A stretch of 64,000 nt of DNA from Termitomyces sp. T153 (lineage: Eukaryota > Basidiomycota > Agaricomycetes > Agaricales > Lyophyllaceae). The position numbers were made by a program, and so were the translations under genes. The DNA lies in the NCBI GenBank assembly GCA_018296165.2, contig JACKQL020000019.1, positions 868,001 through 932,000 on the forward strand, written 5' to 3'. Under the pieces are notes generated by a model, which had not been told where the DNA came from, did not search any database, and saw only the letters and a list, made by a program, of their open reading frames with translations. Below, in pieces: positions 1-10,565 of the stretch (positions are counted from its first letter, which is position 1; the number at the start of each line of letters is the position of its first letter).

Positions 1-39
1 GAAGCATCAACATCCATTGGGACTCCTTGTGGTAGGGAG

Positions 40-1130
40 TGCAGGGGAGCAGCATGAGGCATGAAGGAAGGAGCTGCACCTGGTCGTGAGGATGCTGGTG
101 CAGGTGCAGAAGAGAGAGCTCAGGGGGTGAATCCTCCACAAGAAAAAGGAAAGGTTGGGGGTTGCATCTGCCCCAGCTCATGTTGCAGTTCCATGAGCTG
201 CCACTGCTCACATGCCACCTTGTACCAGGTATCAACCTGCTCATCATCTGGGCACCCTTCTGCCATGCTGTCTATATGATCCCTGAGAAAGGGGTGGAGT
301 CTGTCATGGAAGGTTAGGCAGAGTTGTAGACTATCTGGATATCCAGCCTGTTCAACTAAGGCATGAAAGGAGTCAATGTACTCATCAAGTGACCACTTTC
401 CTTGACCATACTGAGTTTGGTCTCAAAGGGAAAGCACTGCAGTTTTGGCTGGGTCAAGGGGGAAGAACTCTGCTTGGAACTCCTTCTCAAACTCTGTCCA
501 GCTAGAGAAACTCTCCACTCCTCCTGGGCATCAGAAGATACGCAGTGCATAAGTTGAGGCTCTACCAGCCTTCATGTAGGAGAGGACCCAGGCAATTTTC
601 AAGGCATCTGAGGTAAAGGCTTCACCACTCAGCTGGATATAGGTAATGCAGGACTGGAGGAAACATTCTCCAGCCTTACAATCTCCATTGTATACATCAG
701 GAAGTGCAGGATGAGGGAGTTTGGAACGAGGAGCTGAAAGGCCTAAGCCAGATGCAGATGCAAACCATTCTGCAGCAGCTGGAGCCAACAAGCCTGAGCT
801 AGGTGCAGACACAAACCATTCTGCATCTGCTGGGGGCATCAAAGGAGTGGTAGGAGCAAGGGGGAGACGTTACAGAAGGGCTTGTAGAGAAAGGGACACT
901 GCTTTAGTAGTTTGATGGAGTCCAGTGAGTTCAGCCATGTGGGAAGTAAGGGAGGCTTGGGTAAGTTGAACCTGTGTTTCCAGGGACAGTAAACAACTTC
1001 AGGCATCATCCTGGGGGCTTGAAGCATCAGGGGGAGGTGCTGGAGGGGTTGGCTGGGTCATAGGAAGAGCACAGGGGCACTAAGACACTGGTGGGGGAGA
1101 GACCTTTTGAGGAACCAAGTAGAAGCTCAA
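40..1130 (-). pseudogene. gag of element A (partial, decayed)
   Basis: Capsid-type gag of a chromodomain gypsy element. Open pieces on the minus strand (842-531, 550-356) give a Pro/Ala-rich N-terminal stretch and a capsid region with ALPDVYNGD and KIAWVLSYMKAG, shared almost residue for residue with the gag of element B. The zinc knuckle would fall beyond position 1. The frame changes near 540, and both this copy and element B share that break, so it is inherited from a common source copy rather than new here. No function is expected. Confidence 0.7.
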
Positions 1131-1164
1131 GTAACCAGAAAGGGGGCTCCCAGACCAAATCTGG

Positions 1165-1175
1165 AGACTTGTTCT
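1165..1175 (-). promoter_or_regulatory. Self-primer binding site of element A
   Basis: Minus-strand AGAACAAGTCT lies two bases (GC) inside the LTR end. It is the exact reverse complement of AGACTTGTTCT within the same LTR (1312-1302). This placement and the 11-nt length match Tf1-type self-priming; no TGG-starting tRNA primer site is visible next to the LTR. Confidence 0.6.
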
Positions 1176-1177
1176 GC

Positions 1178-1611
1178 TGTAAGGGCGGCCTCTGGAGGCT
1201 GGAGCTCAATCACACAGCTGGCAAAGGGAAATCCAAAGTCTATTCAGTACTGTACAGTGTCTACTGAGATAACTACTCACCTGGCAAAGGGAAATCCAAA
1301 GAGAACAAGTCTGGGGATTCCCTAGGCCAGGTGTGATGCTTCAGAGGCTTTAGAAGAGAAACAACTGTACCATATGAAGAGAAAGAAGACACAAGTGATG
1401 TGTCAGCAATTGGTCAGCAGTTACATAAGCCAGTGGCAGTGTCAAAGGGCCACACTTGTCTGAATTATTGACAGAGAACTGGTGCAGCCTGAGGGCTGAA
1501 ACTAGGACCAATAGATAGGGAAAAGGAAGGGAAAAAAGGAAAACTATAACAGAGCAAATCTGACAAGAACTGGAGGAGGAGAAGGGGAAACAAGTGAGAC
1601 ATCTCCTGACA
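1178..1611 (-). repeat. LTR of element A (LTR1 family, 434 bp)
   Basis: Read on the minus strand it begins TGTCAGGAGATG and ends CCCTTACA (TG..CA termini). It carries the self-priming motif AGACTTGTTCT at 1312-1302 followed by the paired direct repeats typical of this LTR set. Close relatives are 4847-5293 and 62390-62830. Confidence 0.8.
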
Positions 1612-1870
1612 GCATGTGCATCATTTTGGAGCTGGAGGATTTTTAGTTGAGTGACAGATGAGGTGTACACCTCCATTGCTGGGTGCTAACAGGTTCTTGT
1701 ATCTGTTGATAGAAAGTGAAACTGCCTTTTCCAATGCCCTTCATTCTGAGACAGAAGAACCTTAACATCCTCCTCTAGACATACAAATACCAACTCCAGA
1801 GCCCCTGCTGAGCTCCCTGACACCTCCAAGGGTCCACCAGCATGGCCCCACCTGGGCATGTCAAATGCCC

Positions 1871-2225
1871 TGACAGTACATGATGGCTTCCAGCCCATCT
1901 GCCAACTCCCTGTGCCTTGATGTGAAGATCAAGACAACAGACACCCAGCAAACCTGCAGAGTCATGGCTCTTCTGGATAGTGGAGCAATAGGACTGTTTC
2001 TGGACTTGGAGTTTGTCAAACACCATGGCCTGACCACACAGCCCCTCCCCAAGCCCATTCCAGTCTACAAAATTGACAGAACACCTAACAAAGCAGGCAC
2101 CATCAGCTCCATAGTCAACCTGGTCCTCTGCTATTAGAATCATGCAGAGTGCACCATTTTTGCCATCACCAGCTTGGGTAGGCAGGACATGATGCTTGGT
2201 TTCACATGGCTCCACAAGCACAACC
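1871..2225 (+). pseudogene. Retropepsin-like protease of element C
   Basis: An aspartic protease domain of the gypsy polyprotein. A frame from 1880 contains ALLDSGAIGLFLD, with the catalytic DSGA at about 1976-1987, followed by the flap-side segment and GTISSIVNLVLCY. It breaks at a TAG (2135) and then at the 1.1-kb LTR inserted at 2226. After that insertion the polyprotein resumes at 3373 (PKVDWTK-like region). The catalytic Asp is kept, but the surrounding frame is broken. Confidence 0.7.
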
Positions 2226-3367
2226 TGTCAGGTTCCGCTGACCATGGGAGCTCAGCTACACTGGGCGAGTCCTTACTAGGCAGATGTGATTCCCTGCACT
2301 GACAACCAGGCACTTGGAGGTGTTCCAAACACTGGGGACTAGTGAGGATAGCCAGGGGAAATTGATTTGAGCAAGTCCAGGGAGGTCTGGAGGAGTAGAG
2401 GATGAGTTGCGGGGAAGGGGGACAGGCTTGGCAGGGTTCAGGCCTAAGTTCGTGTGTGAGTATTGTGGGTGCGGAGGAGGTGGAGGCTATGCAGATGACA
2501 GGAGCGGAGCTAGAGTTCTGATGGGGGATCAACAGGGATTGATGGGGTTCGGAGCCAAGTGTATAGCAGGGTCCGGAGTTGGTAATGAGTGTCGGAGGTT
2601 TGTAATTGTAATGGTGGAGTTTGTGAGGATGTTATGGTTGAGAGGGCTTGGACACAATAGACAGAATCAAACGAGACGAGACGGAGTCGAACAAAATAAG
2701 ACAAAGATGAGAGGAGAACAAGAATAGATTCAGGCAGAGACATGGAACAATAACAAAAAGATAATGGAATAGAGACGAGATAAGACCGGGAGACTGAGAA
2801 TAAGGAAAACAAGACATGGAACACAAAACACGAGAAGAAACAATCAGAAACACATCAGGTAAGGTAGGTAGATAGATAAGCTCAAGACTAGAGTCTGAGG
2901 AGCTACTCTATGTCTTATATACTGACTACTGAAGGTCTCCGGGGATGTTGGCTGTGGTGGCGGGGCTTGGCAGAGCTCGGCGGAGTCAACGGATGTTGGT
3001 TACGACCAGAGGGCAGGCCGCATTGATATGTTGATGGGATCAATTGTGATGCAGTTCATTCCGAGGTTGTTGTGATACCCCAGGGTAAGTTGGGGGAGCC
3101 AGGGTGTCAAGTTGATGATGTGTAATGGGGTCAGGCATGGCAGGGAGTGGTCCCAGGGGCTCAGGAAGTCCAGGGGAAGTGCCGGTGGCTGTGGAGAAGA
3201 CGTCGGAGTTGGCCAGGGGGCCATTGGATTTAGCCAAGAATGTGTCAGAGTTAGCCGGAGTTGGTGTGGAGTACTGGGGAAGTTCGATGAAGTGTCAGGG
3301 GGGGGGGTTCCAGGGGAGTGGGGGTTTGTCAGGCAGTGTACGGGGCTTCAGGGAACAGGTCGTGACA
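2226..3367 (-). repeat. Large solo LTR (LTR-L, 1142 bp) in element C
   Basis: Termini TG..CA; flanked by CAACC at 2221-2225 and 3368-3372, a perfect 5-bp duplication. The sense direction is inferred from a TATATAAG box on the minus strand (near 2918). No internal retroelement sequence is present, so this is a recombined solo LTR. Same family as 20447-21484, 44391-45450 and 57998-59837. Open frames inside it are non-coding. Confidence 0.85.
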
Positions 3368-3807
3368 CAACCCCAAGGTAGATTGGACCAAAGAAGAGGG
3401 AACCATGAGCAGATGCCCTTGGAAGTGCTCCACCTGCACTGCCAAGAACAGGGAAGAATGCTGGGCTCCAGTCTGAGAGCACACAACCATCTGCACATGT
3501 TGTGCTGGCCCTCTCCTCTTTGCAGATCTGGACCTCCTGGATCCCCTGCCTCTGGCATTCTCTCATAGAGAGGCCCTCTATGAGGATGACCAGAGCAGTG
3601 GTGGAGCCCCAGAGAAGGAGTGTGGAGAGGAATTTGGTGGCATACACAAGCCAGAGCTCCTGGGTGGTAGAAGTGGGGGACAGGATCTACACTACCACTG
3701 TACACCTGCCACCCTCAGTGGCAGAGATCCAGGCTAGCCAGACCACATCCCAGCAGCTGGCCCAGGTGTTTACTGCTAACACTGCACCCTAAGAGTTCTG
3801 AGATGTC

Positions 3808-4711
3808 ATGCCCCTCTACCTCCATGTATTTGAGGATGTGTTCTCCAATGCCTTGTTTGACTTGCTTCCAGAGTGCAAGAGGTGGGACCATGCCATTGAA
3901 CTGCTGCCAGACTCCACACCCTCCAGCTGTAAGGTCTACATGCTAGTGCCCAGGGAGCAGGATGAACTCAATGCTTTCTTGCAAGAGAACCTGGACTCCA
4001 GTCATATTTGCCCTTCCAAGTCTCTGATGGCTTCTCTGGTCTTCTTCATCAAGAAGAAGGATGGCTCACTCTGACTGGTCCATAATTATTGGGTTCTCAA
4101 TGCCATGACAGTGAAGAACCACTATCTTCTCCCCCTCATCTCCAAGCTCATCAACAACCTCTGGGGGGGGGGAGGAGTGGTGTGCAATACTTCACTAAAC
4201 TGGATGTCCAGTAGGGCTACAACATGAGTGAAAGGCTGCCTTCCAGACCAACTGGGGATTGTTCAAGCCACTCATTATGTTCTTCAGACTCACCAACAGC
4301 CCTGCCACCTTTCAGACAATGATGAACAACATCTTCTGTGACCTCATTGTGGAGGGCATAGTGTGTGTATACCTTAACAACATTCTCATCTACACCAAAA
4401 CACTGGAAGAACACTGTTGGATCACTCACCTCATCTTGGACTGCCTTCACCAGCACAAGCTCTACCTCAAACTGGAGGAATGTGAGTTTGAGCAGACCTG
4501 GATTGAGTATCTTGGCCTGATCATCTTGCATGGAGCTGCAGAGATGGACCCAGTGAAGGTAGCAGGTGTGGCAGAGTGGCTGGAGCCCAAGAACAAGAAG
4601 GAGGTGCAGGTGTTCCTTGGCTTTGTGAACTTCTACCAGAGATTCATCCAGAACTTCTTGCACCATGCCTGCCTGCTATTTGACCTCACTGGAAAGTACA
4701 TTGTGTGGAGT
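3808..4711 (+). pseudogene. Reverse transcriptase of element C
   Basis: The RT domain of the gypsy polyprotein. The N-terminal half (3808-4074) has the DHAIELLPDS and SPVFFIKKKDGSL-type motifs. The palm (4259-4711) has the LTNSPATFQTMMN motif and CVYLNNILIYTK, where the catalytic YLDD has become YLNN, so both metal-binding Asp residues are lost. A stop after DGSL and a frameshift at the poly-G run near 4164 separate the halves. Most of RNase H is missing: at about 4712-4717 the RT end is joined directly to the RNase H tail, a deletion of roughly 0.35 kb compared with element E. Confidence 0.75.
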
Positions 4712-4846
4712 TAAGCTCAATTGCCAACAGGCCCAGTGGTCCCTCTACCTTGCCAACTTCAACTTTTCACTGCACCATGAGCCTGGCCAGAGCATGGGGA
4801 AACTAGATGCTCTGTCCCAAAGAGTGGACCATGATATGGGGGGGAG

Positions 4847-5293
4847 TGTCAGGGGATGTCTCACTTGTTTCCCCTTCTCCTTCTCCTCCTCTAGTTCTTG
4901 TCAGATTTCCTCTGCTATACTTTTCCTTCATTCTCCTTTCTTTTCCCTATCTATTGGTCCTAGTTTCAGCCCTCAAGCTGCACCAGTTCTCTGTCAATAA
5001 TTCAGACAAGTGTGGCCTCTTTGATACTGCCACCAGCTTATGTAACTGCTGACCAATTGCTGACACATCACTTTTGTCTTTTTTCTCTGTCATACTGTAC
5101 AGTTGTTTCTCATGCTTCTGAAGCCTCTGAAGCATCACATCTGGCCTAGGGAATCCCCAGACTTGTTCTCTTTGGATTTCCCTTTGCCAGGTGAGTAGTT
5201 ATCTTAGTAGACACTGTACAGTACTGAATAGACTTTGGATTTCCCCTTGCCAGCTGTGTGATTGAGCCACAGCCTCCAGAGGTTGCCCTTACA
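4847..5293 (+). repeat. Solo LTR (LTR1 family, 447 bp) in element C
   Basis: Starts TGTCAGGGGATG, ends CCCTTACA; flanked by GGGAG at 4842-4846 and 5294-5298. It contains the self-priming motif (AGACTTGTTCT at about 5159-5169) and two copies of a 20-bp repeat at 5171-5190 and 5234-5253 bounding a GTGAGT..CAG segment. Element C continues on both sides. Confidence 0.9.
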
Positions 5294-5298
5294 GGGAG

Positions 5299-5732
5299 GA
5301 TAACAGCAACATTGTGCTCTTCCACTCTGAATTGTTTGCAATCCAAGCCATGGAGAGTCTAGCTGTCAAAGGAGCAGAGGTGAATATTTTCTGGGACATA
5401 TGGCAGGGCAATTGGGACAGTCAGCAAGAGGAACTTGTGGCACAGGCAGCTCAGATGCTGAAGTTGGGGTGTACCACTGGTGCCAAGTTGCACAGACAAA
5501 TGGGCCCTCCAGGATGGAATCCTGACCTTTAGGGACTGTATTTACATGCCCAACATTCCAGAGCTCCATTGGAGGATTGTGGAGCAATACTACAACTCCT
5601 GCATTGTGGAGCACCCTGGATATTAGAAAACATTGGAGCTGGTATTGCAGAACTATTGGTGGCCCCAGATGTCCCAATATATTGTGTCCTACACTAGTAT
5701 GTGTGATCTCTGTCTCTGGACCAAGCCCCAAT
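5299..5732 (+). pseudogene. Integrase zinc-binding part of element C
   Basis: Broken plus-strand frames encode the end of the RT/RNase H linker and the N-terminal integrase zinc domain: WRIVEQYYNSCIVEHPGY followed by NYWWPQMSQYI and CDLC, the His-His-Cys-Cys arrangement of gypsy integrases. The reading stops at 5732, where element D is inserted; the integrase core resumes at 8985. Confidence 0.65.
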
Positions 5733-6102
5733 TGTAAGGGCAACCTCTGGTGCAGTGGATCAGAGTCATGCAGCTAGCAGAGGGCAATCCAAAGTATATT
5801 AACAGAGTAAACAACAATACAAATCTGTAACTAATCACCTAGCAGAGGGGAATCCAAAGAGAACAAATCTAAGGATCCCTGCTGCTCAGTGTGGCTCATC
5901 AGCAGGCAGCAGAGGCATGGGAACTACTGTACAGGTGACCAGAGTTACTCCTAACCCTAGGGCAAGGGTTGCTGAGGTAATACAGAGAACTCTGCAGTGC
6001 TCTGGAGATCTCCATAGTGCTGAAAAGTGCCACAGAGGCATTGGACAAGCTGCAGAGGTGCTGGAACCAGTCACAGAGGTTGGAAAAAGAAGTCCCCTGA
6101 CA
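5733..6102 (-). repeat. 3' LTR of element D (LTR3 family, 370 bp)
   Basis: Plus-strand TGTAAGGGC..CCCCTGACA, that is, minus-strand TGTCAGGGG..CCCTTACA. Preceded on the minus strand by a purine-rich tract (complement of CACCCCCCCTCTAG), the expected plus-strand primer. It differs from its partner 8627-8979 at several sites, including the priming motif (AGAACAAATCT on the plus strand here). Confidence 0.85.
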
Positions 6103-6113
6103 TCACCCCCCCT

Positions 6114-7616
6114 CTAGTGTGCAGTGTCAAGATGTGCAGGGTAGAAGTAGTCCCTGATTGCATGGTCCACTGGTGAGATTGGATAGATGCCCCATATGGC
6201 ATGCGAGGTGTCTGCATGTCTCTGATGGAACTCCTTAACAAGTCTAGGGGCATGTACATTCTTCCATGGCTCCCAGGAAATATCCTTGATCCTGTAGCCT
6301 TTCCACTTCACCTTGTACTGTAGTTGTCTCTGGAATGAATGGCTGTCCAGGATTTCTTCCACTTCATACTCTTCATCATTGTTGAACACCACTAGGAGCA
6401 GCAGAAGTGGCAGACGTTGCCCTGGAATAGGATCTTCAGGAGCTGGGGTTAGTTTGACCATGTTGAACACCAGATGAAGCTGGCACATCCTGGCAGAGAG
6501 TTGGAGTTGATAGGCCAAGGGTCCTACCTATCATTCCACTGTGAACAGTCCTAACTGGTGGTGTGACAGCTTTTTTGAGGGATGAGCGGTTGTAATGTCA
6601 GAGGCATCCAGGTAGACTTGATCTCTGGGCTGATATCTGCACTCTGGGGTCCTCCCTTAGTCATAGTATTGTGCCATGTCATCTTTTGCTTTTACCAGTG
6701 CAGCCTGGGCTTCCTCCTGGGACTTCTTCATCCAGTCCACAAATTTGTTTACTGCCTCATTCTCCAAGGGTCAGGCCTGGGGTTCAAAACCCATGCATGG
6801 ATGCTGTCTGGTGTAGAGGAAGAATGGGGAAAACTGAGTGAACAAGTGAGCATGGTTGTTGTACTGAAATTTGGCATTGAGGAGGAGTTTGTCCCAGTTG
6901 TCTTGGCACTTGTTGCAAAAGAGGCAGAGATACTGTTCCAACTCCTGGTTTACATGCTCTGTCTGGCCATTGGACTGTGGATGGTAGGCAGTGGTGGTGT
7001 GGAGCTTTATTCTGAGCAGTTGGTAGAGCTTGTCAGTGAACTCCACCATGAATTGCAGTTCCCGATCCAAAATGTAGGCATTGGAGAGGCCATGGAGCTT
7101 CCAGATGTTCCTCCAGTACAGGTTTGCAGTGCCCATGGCAGAGCAGGTGGTGTGGGTCAGAATGAAGTGCACTCTCTTTCCATACAGATCCACCACCACC
7201 ATGATTATGTCATAACCATGGGTGTCGGGGAGCTCTACAATGAAGTCCATGGATGCTATGCTCCATTGTTCCACAGGCACTGGGAGTGGGTATAACTGTC
7301 CATAGAGGAGTCTATGCTGGGGCTTGGTCTGGAGGCAGAGATTGCAGGTACTGGTGTAGGATCCAATATACTGGGACATCTGGGGCCACCAGTAGTTCTG
7401 TGACACTAGCTTCAGTGTCTTCCACTGCCCCAGGTGCCCTACAATGTGGGAGTTGTGGTGTTGCTCCACAATCCTCCAACAGAGCTCCAGGATGTTGGGG
7501 ACATAGATATGGTTTTGGAAGGTCAGGATTCCATCTTGGAGAGCCCATTTGTTAGTGCAGACCACCCTGACACCTGTAGCATGCCCTGATTTCAGTGCCC
7601 AAGCAGCCTGTGCCAC
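6114..7616 (-). pseudogene. Integrase and chromodomain of element D, largely open
   Basis: The C-terminal gypsy polyprotein: integrase catalyses strand transfer, and the chromodomain can direct it to modified histones. A 281-codon open frame (7616-6771) holds the HHCC zinc domain (HHNSHIVGH, CNLC), then a DDE core with Asp in SMDFIVEL, Asp in LDREL and Glu in HVNQELEQ, all present. A second open frame (6518-6114) carries an intact chromodomain with EEYEVEEILD, KVKWKGY and SWEPW, keeping the aromatic-cage positions. The two are separated by stops near 6770-6530. This is the least decayed integrase in the window. Confidence 0.75.
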
Positions 7617-7628
7617 AAGCTCCTCCTG

Positions 7629-8072
7629 TCAACCATCCTTATTACCCCATTGGATGTCCCAGAGGATGTTCACTTCTGCTCTGTTGACAGCAAGGCCCTC
7701 CATGGCTTGGATTGTGAACAATTTGGGGCAGAGGAGCATGATGTTACTGTTATCCCCTTCTCCTGTTCTGTGGTCTGCCCTCTGAGACAGGGCATCTGGT
7801 TTTCCCATGCTCCAGCCAGGCTTGTGGTGCAAAGAGAAGTCAAAGTTGGCAAAGTAGAGGGAACATTGGGCCTGCTGGCAGTTAAGCTTCTTGACTATCC
7901 AGAAGTATTTGAGGTTCTTGTGATCCATGAGAAAGTGCCACCACTCTTCAAACAATCAGATGATGGCCAGCATCTCCTTGTTATGTATCTCATAGTTCCA
8001 CTCCACCACATTCAGGCTTTTGGAGTAGAAGGCCACTGGATGCCACTTCCTATCCTCCAGAGACTGCTGTGA
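7629..8072 (-). pseudogene. RNase H tail of element D
   Basis: Minus-strand frames (7955-7629) read EEWWHFL, DHKNLKYFW and the PDALSQRADH end of gypsy RNase H. Upstream the sequence runs WHPVAFYSKSLN-like to the deletion joint at about 8070, where gag begins directly. The RNase H active-site N-terminal half is missing. Confidence 0.65.
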
Positions 8073-8532
8073 GACGTTCAATCTTCATGTATGACAGCAC
8101 CCAGGCTATTTTCAGCATGTTAGAGTCAAAAGTGTCCCTGCTGAGGTGTATGTAGGTGAGGCAGGACTGTAGGAATCTCTCTCCACTGGAACAAGCACTG
8201 TTATATGCATCTGGCAGTGCTGGGCAAGGGATCCATGGCTGCAGAGTCACTGGAGCTGCTGGAGCAGATGCCACAGCAGGCAGAGTTGGTTTCTTGGCTG
8301 CAGGAGGGGTGGAGTTAGGGCTTAGGCATTCTAGCAATGCCTGGAGGGATTGGGAGATGAAATCTGTTGTCTGACAGAGGGTAGAGAGTTCGGTCATGTG
8401 GTGGGTGAGCAATGATTGCATTAATTGCATGTGGGTTTCTAGGTGGAGCAGGTGAGTCCAGGCTTTGTCCTGTGGGGCTGGGGCCTCCAAGGGTGTGTCT
8501 GGGTTGGCAAGCTGAGACATAGAACTCCACAA
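8050..8532 (-). pseudogene. gag N-terminal part of element D
   Basis: A 160-codon open frame starting just after the primer site. It contains SQLANPDTPLEAP, CQTTDFISQSLQALLE and KIAWVLSYMK, matching the gag of element E (50791-51240). It is cut after SYMK by the internal deletion and reads a few out-of-frame codons before a stop. No zinc knuckle remains. Confidence 0.7.
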
Positions 8533-8613
8533 TGCTTAATCCCAGCAGAGAAGTGGCAGATAGTGGCTTGGAGGTTCCTTGTGGCTCTGTGGGGCTTCCA
8601 GGCCAGTTTTAGG

Positions 8614-8624
8614 AGACTTGTTCT
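8614..8624 (-). promoter_or_regulatory. Self-primer binding site of element D
   Basis: Minus-strand AGAACAAGTCT, two bases from the end of the 5' LTR. The partner motif in each of this element's LTRs carries one transition, so the pair is now 10 of 11 in both LTRs. Confidence 0.55.
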
Positions 8625-8626
8625 GC

Positions 8627-8979
8627 TGTAAGGGCAACCTCCAGTGCAGTGGATTGGAGTCATGCAGCTAGCAGAGGGGAATCCAAAGTATATTAGTGGA
8701 GTAAATGACAATACAAATTGGTAACTAATCACCTAGCAGAGGGGAATCTGAAGAGAATAAGTCTAAGGATCCCTGCTGCTTGGTGCAGTGCATCAGTGGG
8801 TGGTGGAGGCATGGAAACTACTCTAAAGATGACTGGAGTTACTCCTAACCCTAGGGTGAGGGTTGCTGAGGTAATATGGAGAACTCTGCAGTGCTCTGGA
8901 GATCTCCACAGTGCTGGAAAGAGCAGCTGCAGAGGTGCTGGAACCAGTCACAGAGGTTGGAAAAGGAAGTCCCCTGACA
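8627..8979 (-). repeat. 5' LTR of element D (353 bp)
   Basis: Same family as 5733-6102; ends TG..CA and is followed by the CCAAT target duplicate at 8980-8984. Confidence 0.85.
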
Positions 8980-8984
8980 CCAAT

Positions 8985-9530
8985 GCTGCCTCCTCTATGA
9001 ACAGCTACATCTGCTGCCCATGCCTGCAGAATGATGGAGCATGGCTTCCATGGACTTCATCATAGAACTCCTTGATGCCCACAGTTACAATGCAATCATG
9101 GTAGTTGTAGACCTGTAGAGCAAGCAAGTGCACTTCATTCCAACCCACACCACCTGCTCTGCCATGGGCACTGCAAACCTGTACTGAAGGAATGTCTAAA
9201 AACTCCACAGCCTCTCTGACACCTATGTCTCTGACTGGGGACCACAATTTGTGGCAGACTTCACCAGAGAGCTCTACCAACTACTTGGCATGAAGCTTCA
9301 CACCTCCACCACCTGCCACCTGCAGTCTGATGGTCAGACCAAACACATAAACCAGGAGTTGGAGAAGTACCTCTGCCTTTTCTGCAACAAGTGCCAGGAT
9401 GACTGGGATGAACTCCTCCCTGATGCTGAGTTCCAATACAACAACCACATTCATGCATCCACTCAGTTCTCTCCATTCTTCTTTGACACTGGATGGCACC
9501 CACACATGGGCTTTGAACCCTGTGCCTGAC
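8985..9530 (+). pseudogene. Integrase core of element C
   Basis: It resumes exactly after the CCAAT duplicate of element D. Frames encode SMDFI-like, VSDWGPQFVADF and KHINQELEKYLCLFCNK, so all three DDE positions are recognisable, but stops at 9115 and 9185 interrupt the core. The frame from 9251 to 9529 is open. The region between here and the chromodomain (9530-9900) is degenerate polyprotein. Confidence 0.7.
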
Positions 9531-9906
9531 CCTCAGAGAATGAAGCAGTAAACAAATTTGTAGACCAGATGAAGAGGTCACAGGAGGAGGCCTGAGCAGC
9601 ACTAGCAAAGGCTAAGGATGACATGGTGTAATACTAAGACCATGAAAGGACCCCAGGGCACAAATACCAGCCCAGAGATTGAGTCTACCTGGATGCCTGT
9701 GACATTACCACCACCTGGCCCTCAAAAAAGCTGTCACACCACCAGTTGGGACCTTTCACAGTGGAATGGCAGGTAGGGCCCCTAGCCTATTGACTCTGGC
9801 TCCTGCAGGGATGCACCAGCTTCATCCAGTGTTCAATGAGGTCAAACTGACTCTGGCCCCAAAGGATCCTATTCTGGGGTGACATCTGCCACCCCCACCA
9901 CCCCTG

Positions 9907-10170
9907 GTGGTGGTCAACAACAGTGAGGAGTACAAGGTAGAAGAAATCTTGGATAGTCATTTATTTCAGAGATGGTTACAATACAAGGTGAAGTGGAAGG
10001 GCTATGGGATTGAGGATATCTCCTGGGAACCATGGGAGAATGTGCATGCCCCCAGACTCATCAAAGAGTTCCACAGGAGACACCCAGATGCTCCACACAC
10101 CATACAAGGAATCTACCCCATTTTGCCAGCAGACCAAGCAATCAGGGACTTCTTTTACCCCACAGGTTGA
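9907..10170 (+). pseudogene. Chromodomain of element C
   Basis: An 87-codon open frame with EEYKVEEILDSHLFQ, KVKWKGYGIEDISWEPW and the C-terminal FHRRHPDAPHTIQGIYPI tail, the standard end of chromovirus integrases. Cage positions Tyr, Trp and Trp are kept. It ends 26 bases before the 3' LTR, with the purine tract (GAGGGGGGG) in between. Confidence 0.75.
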
Positions 10171-10196
10171 GATGTCACATGCTAGAGGGGGGGTGA

Positions 10197-10565
10197 TGTC
10201 AGGGGACTTCCATTTCCAACCTCTGCAACCTATTCCAGTGCCTCTGCAGCTTGTTCAACACCTACAGGGCTCATTCCAGAACTCTGCAGATGTCTGGAGA
10301 ACCACAGAGTTCTCTGTATTACCTCGCTGATCATTGTCCTAGGGTTAGGATTAGCTCTGGCCTTCTGTACAGTAGTTCCCATGCCTCTGCCACCTGCTGA
10401 TGTGCTGCACTGAGTGGCAGGGATCCTTAGACTTGTTCTCTTTGGATTCCCCTCTGCTAGGTGATTAGTTACTGATTGTATTGTCATCAACTCTGCTAAT
10501 ATACTTCAGATTCCCCTCTGCTAGCTATGTGACTCCAATCTGCTGCTCTGGAGGTCACCTTTACA
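10197..10565 (+). repeat. 3' LTR of element C (LTR3 family, 369 bp)
   Basis: Begins TGTCAGGGGACTTCC and ends CACCTTTACA. Contains AGACTTGTTCT and the paired repeats; its GTGATT..CTAG segment includes CTAAT, a plausible fungal branch point. Confidence 0.85.

Larger units (their letters stand above)
1..1611 (-). mobile_element. Gypsy element A, 5' end (LTR plus gag), runs off the left edge
   Basis: The 5' end of a Ty3/gypsy retrotransposon read on the minus strand: 5' LTR at 1611-1178, primer-site region at 1175-1165, then gag running out of the window. The internal part (about 1-1130) is nearly identical to the gag of element B at 38530-39630, yet the two LTRs differ in length and family. It is inserted in element C, whose reading resumes at 1612 just after the LTR terminus. 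The 5 bases after the LTR, GCATG, are the probable target duplication; the partner copy would lie left of the window. Confidence 0.8.
5733..8979 (-). mobile_element. Gypsy element D, internally deleted but with both LTRs
   Basis: A complete insertion on the minus strand: 5' LTR 8979-8627, primer site 8624-8614, gag, RNase H tail, integrase, chromodomain, purine-rich tract (6114-6103) and 3' LTR 6102-5733. The target duplication CCAAT flanks it at 5728-5732 and 8980-8984. Protease and RT are absent: gag is joined to RNase H near 8070. At 3247 bp it is about half the length of element E and must have relied on enzymes from other copies. Confidence 0.85.
1612..10565 (+). mobile_element. Gypsy chromovirus element C, multiply interrupted
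   Basis: A plus-strand Ty3/gypsy element in pieces: 1612-2225 (gag end and protease), 3373-4841 (protease to RT), 5299-5732 (RNase H tail, integrase zinc domain), 8985-10196 (integrase core, chromodomain) and a 3' LTR at 10197-10565. The gaps are later insertions (2226-3367, 4847-5293, 5733-8979), each with its own 5-bp target duplication. The 5' LTR and most of gag are cut off by element A. The closest uninterrupted relative is element E (50491-56399). The 3' LTR abuts a dispersed repeat, and CCTTA/TAAGG at the junction is the likely target site. Confidence 0.8.

Noticed and set aside
1140..1164. TGG-containing sequence downstream of the LTR as a tRNA primer site
   Set aside because: It is 13 or more bases from the LTR end, whereas the adjacent 11-mer pairs exactly with the LTR itself.
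4217..4666. 149-codon minus-strand frame
   Set aside because: Antisense shadow of the element C reverse transcriptase.
6582..7295. 237-codon open frame on the plus strand
   Set aside because: It is the antisense of the element D integrase, whose minus-strand frame has recognisable catalytic motifs.
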